DNA of 7,619 bases from Pseudomonadota bacterium (lineage in GTDB: Bacteria > SAR324 > XYD2-FULL-50-16 > JAHJRI01), in NCBI GenBank assembly GCA_022360105.1, contig JAKSDL010000515.1, positions 1 to 7,619 on the forward strand, read 5' to 3'. A model generated the notes under the pieces. The model was not told the DNA's origin and did not search any database. It saw nothing but the letters and a program-made list of their open reading frames with translations. Made by a program: the position numbers and the translations under genes. Positions within the stretch are counted from its first letter, which is position 1; the number at the start of each line of letters is the position of its first letter. This document shows, piece by piece, positions 5,812 to 7,619 of this stretch.

Positions 5812-7338
5812 TTGGCAATACAAACCAATAACATTGCAGAAAGTGGTGATAAATACGGGGTAGCCATGATTTTAAGATCTTATTGGGCATTCGTAAATTT
5901 TTTCAGTCCTTATGATTCCTCCGGGTTGAATCATCAGACCCTACAAAGAATAAGAATTGCTGTCAGCTTTAGCTTAATAGGCACCATCTTCGTCATCATT
6001 AACGGTTTTCAGTGGTTGCAGTTCAAATCTTCGCAGCTTGCCGTAATGGATTTCGGCACCGCAGTGGCATTTCTGGTTTTGCTGATGCTGTTCAAAGTGC
6101 GGGTGCTATCCCTCAATATGTACGGGAACGCAATTATGCTGTTTCTGGCAGTCAATACCTATATAACTATTTTTTCCACCGGTGGTGCCCGCTCCGATGA
6201 ATTGTTCTGGCTTCTACTTTTTCCTGTGTTTGCCCAGTTATTGATCTCCGGAAGAGGTGGACTGGTCTGGTTTTTAATTATCGCCATAGGTCTCGCGGTT
6301 TTGTTTTACCTGCACTGGACAGGCTACTCCTTTCCGCAGATAGGCAGTCATTCTGCTCAAGATAAAAAGTTAGGCTGGACAATCACTGTCTTCGGCGGTT
6401 TCACCTCGTTTTTTGTGGCTTCAGCGCTTTTTCAAAATGCCATTGGCGCCTCGATGAATGAACTCACCACCACAAAGGATTCTGCTGAAGTTGTCTCTCA
6501 AAACCTGAAACAGATTCTTTCGCAAATCAAAACCAATTCCATCACACTAAACGAATCGTCGACCGGTTTGGCAGACACCAGCACCAAACTGGAGGAAAAT
6601 GCCAACATGACGTTCGATAAAACCGTTAATGTTTATAAATCATCCCAGGATATTAAAAACAAAGTTGATGTGGTGACCCAGGAAATCAAGGTCGCTACAG
6701 ACCGAATGCAGAGTATTGCGGATATTACCAGGCAGGCACAAAAGATTGTAGAGGAAGGCAACAGTATCGCCGGTGAAACATCCAGATCCATGTCCAAACT
6801 GAAAAAAAGCGGGGAAGACTCGGTCATTATCACCAATATGATTCAACAAACTTCCAAGCAGCTGAAACTGCTTTCTCTTAACGCTGCCATTGAGGCTGCA
6901 AATGCAGGAGAGCACGGTGAAGGTTTTGCCATTGTGGCCAACCAGGTAAAAAACCTTGCAGAACGGACCTCTGCTGCAACCGAAAATGTATCCGAAATTA
7001 ACAAATCTATTCAATACACCACGGAAGAGTCGGCCACCTACCTTGAGAAATTGGTCGATATTATCCAGTCTATCAGTGACTTTCAGGATAAAATATCTAC
7101 ATCTACTTCCGCACAGCTTTCGGCAACTAAAACCATTTCAAAAAACCTGTCGGAAACAGCCGACATATCCTCTGTTATCACTGAAAGCATCAACGAGGTT
7201 GTTGCAGCTGCAGAAAGCAATAAAAACGAAGTGCAAAAGACTCATGGCGAGGCCGAAAGCCTGGCCACCATGTCAAAATCACTTTCCCGCCTGCTGGAGA
7301 CCGATAAAGAAAAGCAACTCGTAGAAGAGGTAGCTTAA
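5812..7338 (+). CDS. Methyl-accepting chemotaxis protein, six-helix membrane sensor, no HAMP
   Basis: A 508-residue inner-membrane chemoreceptor. Residues 47-208 contain six hydrophobic segments (about 47-67, 76-96, 102-122, 130-146, 150-168 and 188-208) with only short loops, so sensing is likely within or at the membrane rather than by a periplasmic domain. The chain then passes directly into a long cytoplasmic coiled coil without a recognisable HAMP domain. The hairpin tip is clear: LLSLNAAIEAANAGEHGEGF (353-372) followed by AIVANQVKNLAERT (373-386), the region that binds CheA and CheW. Several usual tip residues are changed: Asn364 and Glu370 stand where Arg is normal, Gln378 where Glu is normal, and Lys380 where Arg is normal. 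There is no C-terminal NWETF-type tether. The start is uncertain. TTG 5812 has AAGGAG (5805-5810) only one base away, which is too close; the in-frame ATG at 5866 has GGGG (5857-5860) five bases upstream and would remove 18 residues without touching the first helix. No che genes are adjacent. Confidence 0.9.
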   Translation: MAIQTNNIAESGDKYGVAMILRSYWAFVNFFSPYDSSGLNHQTLQRIRIAVSFSLIGTIFVIINGFQWLQFKSSQLAVMDFGTAVAFLVLLMLFKVRVLSLNMYGNAIMLFLAVNTYITIFSTGGARSDELFWLLLFPVFAQLLISGRGGLVWFLIIAIGLAVLFYLHWTGYSFPQIGSHSAQDKKLGWTITVFGGFTSFFVASALFQNAIGASMNELTTTKDSAEVVSQNLKQILSQIKTNSITLNESSTGLADTSTKLEENANMTFDKTVNVYKSSQDIKNKVDVVTQEIKVATDRMQSIADITRQAQKIVEEGNSIAGETSRSMSKLKKSGEDSVIITNMIQQTSKQLKLLSLNAAIEAANAGEHGEGFAIVANQVKNLAERTSAATENVSEINKSIQYTTEESATYLEKLVDIIQSISDFQDKISTSTSAQLSATKTISKNLSETADISSVITESINEVVAAAESNKNEVQKTHGEAESLATMSKSLSRLLETDKEKQLVEEVA

Positions 7339-7404
7339 ATTCTATCGCCCATGGGTATCTTTGGCGGTGTCACTTCTTCGTTCAGCTGCAGCAGGTAATC
7401 CTCT

Positions 7405-7441
7405 GCAAACGAATCGTTTGCGCAGCTGAGCCACGCTGCGC
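7405..7441. other. Two overlapping stem-loops after the chemoreceptor gene
   Basis: GCAAACG-AAT-CGTTTGC (7405-7421) has perfect 7-bp arms. GCGCAGC (7420-7426) and GCTGCGC (7435-7441) form a second perfect 7-bp stem with an 8-base loop. The two share bases 7420-7421, so they stack or compete. They begin 67 bases after the stop and could end transcription, but no T-run follows. Confidence 0.45.
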
Positions 7442-7477
7442 ATTAACTATTCAGTAAATTAGTGCTTTTCGAGGTTT

Positions 7478-7494
7478 ACCTGTTAGAACCAGGT
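7478..7494. promoter_or_regulatory. Inverted repeat ACCTG-N7-CAGGT
   Basis: Perfect 5-bp arms with a 7-base spacer. It shares ACCTGT, a GAA core and CAGGT with the inverted repeat at 5688-5705, differing mainly by one extra C. It might be an operator for a gene beyond the window or a second site for the same protein; chance similarity is not excluded. The rest of 7339-7619 shows no gene. Confidence 0.25.
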
Positions 7495-7619
7495 ATTCAA
7501 TTCCGGGCAATGTCTGTCTTAAAACGTGTCAGCAGTCCAGAAAACAAGACTTAGCCTTTTCTCATTTTATTGACAGCGCAATAACCGAATGCTACTGTGG
7601 TTCAACTTTTGCAGAATGA

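Noticed and set aside
6640..7014. 124-codon reverse-strand open frame inside the chemoreceptor gene
   Set aside because: It is antisense to the conserved signalling hairpin, and its composition is explained by the + strand codons.

Overview
The window carries four complete protein genes, all on the + strand, separated by roughly 260 to 390 bases of AT-rich, hairpin-containing non-coding DNA. No tRNA, rRNA, CRISPR array, transposase or integrase is visible. The organism is probably an anaerobic member of the Desulfobacterota (the former Deltaproteobacteria). This is an inference from moderate-to-low GC content, a soluble multi-PAS sensor kinase with a cysteine-bearing PAS domain, a consensus -24/-12 promoter and dispersed palindromic repeats. 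No marker gene settles it.

Layout. Bases 1-691 are non-coding and hold three copies of a composite repeat of about 83 bp, each built of three hairpins with fixed spacing; copies 1 and 3 face one way and copy 2 the other. Bases 692-1675 encode an FMN-dependent enzyme of the nitronate monooxygenase / NADH:quinone reductase (PA1024-like) group. An intergenic stretch with a perfect 10-bp-arm palindrome and a triple TGATC motif phased at 20 bp leads to a soluble sensor kinase at 2014-4698. The kinase has a degenerate receiver domain, four PAS domains, HisKA and HATPase_c. A tandem-CBS protein follows at 4960-5424, preceded by a near-perfect sigma-54 promoter. The last gene, 5812-7338, is a six-helix membrane chemoreceptor with no HAMP domain.

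How the genes may relate. Three of the four are signalling proteins: a cytoplasmic kinase, an adenine-nucleotide-type CBS sensor and a membrane methyl-accepting chemotaxis protein. The spacing and separate regulatory signals argue against a single operon, and no response regulator, CheA/CheW or sigma-54 activator is present to close a pathway. The features most worth a second look are the kinase's N-terminal receiver, where glycine sits at the phospho-acceptor aspartate position; the sigma-54 promoter of the CBS gene; the three-hairpin repeat; and the unusual residues at the chemoreceptor tip.
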